Assembly: GCA_003993805.1 (NCBI GenBank)
Contig: RSEF01000002.1
Coordinates: 69,855,120 to 69,919,119, forward strand
DNA from: Himantopus leucocephalus
Lineage: Eukaryota > Chordata > Aves > Charadriiformes > Recurvirostridae
Reading direction: 5' to 3'
Length of the DNA stretch: 64,000 nt
Part shown: positions 60,601 through 64,000 of the stretch, piece by piece
Numbering within the stretch: position 1 is the stretch's first letter
Layout of the letters: every line of letters starts with the position of its first letter
Program-made: the position numbers and the translations under genes
The notes under the pieces: generated by a model
Told to the model about the DNA's origin: nothing
What the model saw: the letters and a program-made list of their open reading frames with translations, nothing else
Databases searched by the model: none

Positions 60601-63600
60601 CTTTTTGGAAAAGAGACTTATGTAGTAGTAGAACATTCAGAAGCCTCCTATTCACTTGCTTAAGTAAAAGCAGACCAGAGGAGATTCATTATTTAAAATA
60701 TTTTAAAGAAGGCTGTCATTTAAAATATCTGGTATTTTAAGATGGTTTTGGTTATGCTTCTGTTTTATCAAAATTTTTTTCTTAGTAGAAGGCAAGAAAT
60801 GTTTTTCATTTCCTGCTTTATTCCATAAATAAAGCCTCAGCCATACCATAAGCCTCAGCCAAGCTGCTCATTTGTGATACTGTATAGAAAACTTGATATC
60901 CTTGGGAATACTTACTGAAAAGCTGCTGTGTTGATGTTGGGATTTATATTACATTAAGTGAAATCCAGAATTGTTAGTGTTCTATTTTCTAGTTTTTCTA
61001 GCCTTGTACTATATGTTGGAAAACACTTAAACTAAAATCCTCCTTCATTATTACCAGTTAAGAAAATAGCAATATCTGCTCTTAGTTATTAATTTACACT
61101 AAACCAGGTAAATAGGCAAGTGTAATGACTCTCTATGGGTTTTATTGCTTCTTAAACCTTTAAAATTCCCGTTTTTGTTCTTTTTATTTGGTTTAGGGGT
61201 CTTTGGTTCTGTTTTTTGTTTTGTTGTTGGGTTTTTTTCTAATTAGTTTAATAGACAAGCCATGTTTCTGAATATGTCTTGGTTACTTCCAAAATTTCTG
61301 AAGCAATGCTTTCCTTTCCTGGATTTTGTATTTTAAATATGCTCAACTGGCACACTTCAAACATTTTGATTTAGTTTAGCTTTTCAACTGTTATAGCTGC
61401 AAATGACATAAAAATGGTGTAGCTCTGCTCAAAGCAAAGACAATTTCATACCATCCATTGAGTTTGTGAGACTTGACCAGTGTAAGTCTTTTGGATGATA
61501 GAAAATTTGGAAAGTCCAGGTTGTCCTTGCCCCAAAATAGAATTAGGCAACTCTTGCTGAAACATGTTTTCCAACTGCTTTGCAGATTCATATTGATTAG
61601 ATTTAACTTGATTGGGTTAGCTGCCATTGTGGCAGTATATTTCTATCAGAAACACATTTAAGGGAGATACAGTGTATACTTAACTGAATTTTGATACGTG
61701 CCATGGGTAAATTGCTTGTTTCTGCTTCTCTTATCCAATCTGAAGGGCATCCCAGGCCTGAATATGCTCCCAGAGGTAGCACTAGTCTCAGGGCAACCCC
61801 TGGTGACCATGGTGCCATCAGAAACACCCAGAGGATGTCGTATTTCAGCTTATTCTCAGCAGATTCCTGTGTACTTTAGGATTGATGTAGGATGGGATGA
61901 CATATCTGTAGTAAGTAGAGCCAATTTTTCTTTTGACTACTGAGGAAAATTTGACCCAAAGTCTGAGGTCTGGTGAGGGCTAGCTCTTCAAAGCTAACTC
62001 TCGAGGAGGCATTGAAACTACCGATGGAGAGGATGTCTCCTGGGAGAGCAATTGTACCAAACTGGTTCCTTACAGAGTGTAGTCTCTGTATTATTGCTGT
62101 ATATAGAGTCTCAGCTCATGAGGATTCTGTCCTTCACTTGAAACACTCCGTCCAGTATCACTGACAGTTCACAATGGGTAAAAAAATACCACATTTCACT
62201 GCTAAATAACACGTTAAAGGGAGAGCAATTCATATCAATCTCCCTGAAGTTTAAGTCCCTTATATGCATTAATCTGAGTTAAGCAAATCTCACCAGCAGA
62301 ACACTCCAGTGATTCTGAGACTAGTGGTGTAGCACTTTGTGGAGCTCTGACAGTCCCACATCATTCACAGTAGTTATAAAGATACCTCCAGACTAATACT
62401 TAAAGCTGCTTTTGTTTAAGAGGATTCCTGTATTCCTTAATGGCATAAAATAAAAGCTGTGCATATCATTTGACAAAAATGAATTTCACTCCTTTCATCT
62501 ATTTTTTAAATATGTGCAATTTTATTTCATGTACCTGCATCTAGAATGATGGGTGTGCATGCAGTAACTGCTATTTGTAGTTTTGTAGTTTATTTACATG
62601 CAGCAGCCGTGCAACTGTGAAAGCCCTGCTAAACAGAAGTAGAGCTGCTGTGATACTTCTTGTGGAGTTATTGTGGTGCTGCCTCATTTTCAGCGGAAGC
62701 AGTCAGATTTAAAAAATAAATAAATAATTAACGACTAACAGATAATTTTCTTCTGTATTTTCTTAAGACCATAGAGGTCATAGATTGTAATTTGCTTATA
62801 GTTAGTATGAAAACCTAACAAGAAGTTTTTCTTTTTTTTAATTTGAGGGAACTTTAAATGCCAAAGAAAAATGCTTCTGAAAGTTAGCTAAAAATAAGGC
62901 TGTTTGGTGCAGGGTAATAATAACAAGTGCTTGAAAAAAAATGTGCAGTTAAAAACAAATTTGGTACACTTCTAAAATTATTTCCCTTGTGCATAAGTCA
63001 GGCCAAATCGACTTTTTCCTGCAAATATTTTGTAAGAGAGCAATACGTGTTATAGTCAAAGTTAATGCCAAAATAAAAATAATTTTGATCCCAGCAGTAA
63101 CTATTTTTAGGTCTGTGCTTTAAGTGAACTAAATTAAATACCAAAATTGCAGGTTAGTATATCCAGGTTAAAGTATTGTTTCCTCAGATCCCTCCCTTTT
63201 CTTTTCAAGCTATTCCAACTATCTGCAACATCAGCTAGATTAGATTTTGGTTGCCAGCTTTTCAAAAAGGATACACTGGTGGAAGACCAGGTCTAAAGAA
63301 GTTGTTTGTAAGTGGAAATCTGTATTGGATTTGGATTATTTTGACATACGGTTTTTAAACATTCTGTGACTGAAGTAACTGCAGTTGTTTTTCACGTATG
63401 GGGTGACACACAAATTCTGAGCAGTAGTTAAAGCAGAAAACCTTGTTACCAAATACACGTAAACAGTACGTAAACCTCAGTATCGGTACTGACTTGTGTA
63501 ATCCTCCACCCCTCTTGTTTTCTGTTTGCACTAACCTCTTGAGATAAAATGGACAATATAGTAAAATCTTTATACATAGTCATATCCTCAAAAATGTCTG

Positions 63601-64000
63601 AAACAGAATGAACCAAGTTAAACATACTTAAGTATTAGACACATTGTTCTTAATGACAATAGAAAAAGCAGGAAGTACAGCTTTATTTCTAGTCTATTCT
63701 CGGATTATTTTCAGCTCCGTTTTAGGACAAAGCTAATGCAACACTTACTTTCTATTTAAATCTTATTTTGAAGGTTAATTGGAACTTACAATTATACATT
63801 AAAATGATTCCCCTGTGTGAAGAGGAATTTCTCACTGAATGATGCAATCAAGATTAATTTTCTGTAATTTTGTCTCACCTGGTTCCTCCCAAATTATATA
63901 ACATAGAGAAATACATCGAAAGAAAAAGAATTCTGTCATATTTTGGGGATCTTACATCTTGTGTAAGATCCCCACTTAATATCTTCCAAGTACAACAGTA
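57700..64000. other. non-coding stretch to the window end
   Basis: AT-rich with only chance frames under 85 codons. Short local duplications occur (GGGTGCACTTTC at about 60,016 and 60,037; AAGCCTCAGCCA at about 60,832 and 60,850). No gene or mobile element recognised. Confidence 0.35.

Noticed and set aside
44111..64000. Assigning the 44 kb CpG island to RNF182
   Set aside because: The 247-codon RNF182 coding exon is not present in the window, and conserved gene order would put RNF182 on the minus strand, pointing the other way.

Overview
The window is vertebrate nuclear DNA, most likely from a bird. Supporting signs are CR1 LINE copies in both orientations (including the CR1-type 3' end near 56,000 and 37,200), low overall repeat content, short introns, and one recognisable immune gene whose protein looks avian. 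The sequence looks like a draft assembly: two 100-N scaffold gaps, eleven single Ns, and four places where a single N separates near-identical ~100-150 bp copies.

The one protein-coding gene I can support is CD83 (minus strand, about 18,733 down to 8,278). Four exons are clear, with matching phases and GT-AG junctions: a signal-peptide exon, two exons that build one V-type Ig domain, and a stalk/transmembrane exon. The last coding exon (cytoplasmic tail) is not resolved; I give a weak candidate. Intron 2 is 9.7 kb and holds a CR1 copy, a 107-bp purine tract, a GC-rich patch, one scaffold gap and two of the N-flanked duplications. Just upstream of the start codon are two perfect NF-kB consensus sites, as expected for an NF-kB-driven maturation marker of dendritic cells and lymphocytes.

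Layout: 1-930 nested CR1 fragments; 930-8,200 non-coding DNA downstream of CD83, with a MIR-like SINE; 8,278-18,733 CD83; 18,740-19,000 its proximal promoter; 19,000-43,400 non-coding, with ancient CR1/L3-like remnants near 24.3-24.7 kb and 38.8-39.2 kb, a young CR1 at 37.2-37.9 kb split by a gap, and an L2-like tail near 40.5 kb; 43,420-44,620 a strong CpG island that looks like the promoter of an unidentified transcript; 44,620-64,000 AT-rich non-coding DNA with an interrupted CR1 (55.3-56.0 kb), a 38-base poly-G run, one unexplained 169-codon open frame carrying a palindromic CRE (53.1-53.6 kb), and a small hairpin (57.66 kb).

I found no operon-like system, CRISPR, tRNA or rRNA gene, endogenous virus or DNA transposon gene. 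The most interesting items are CD83-related (loss of one Ig cysteine, an intron-retention frame that would make a soluble form, an unresolved tail) and the orphan CpG-island promoter. In human the order is MCUR1-RNF182-CD83; the RNF182 coding exon is not in this window, so the island cannot be assigned to it from sequence alone.
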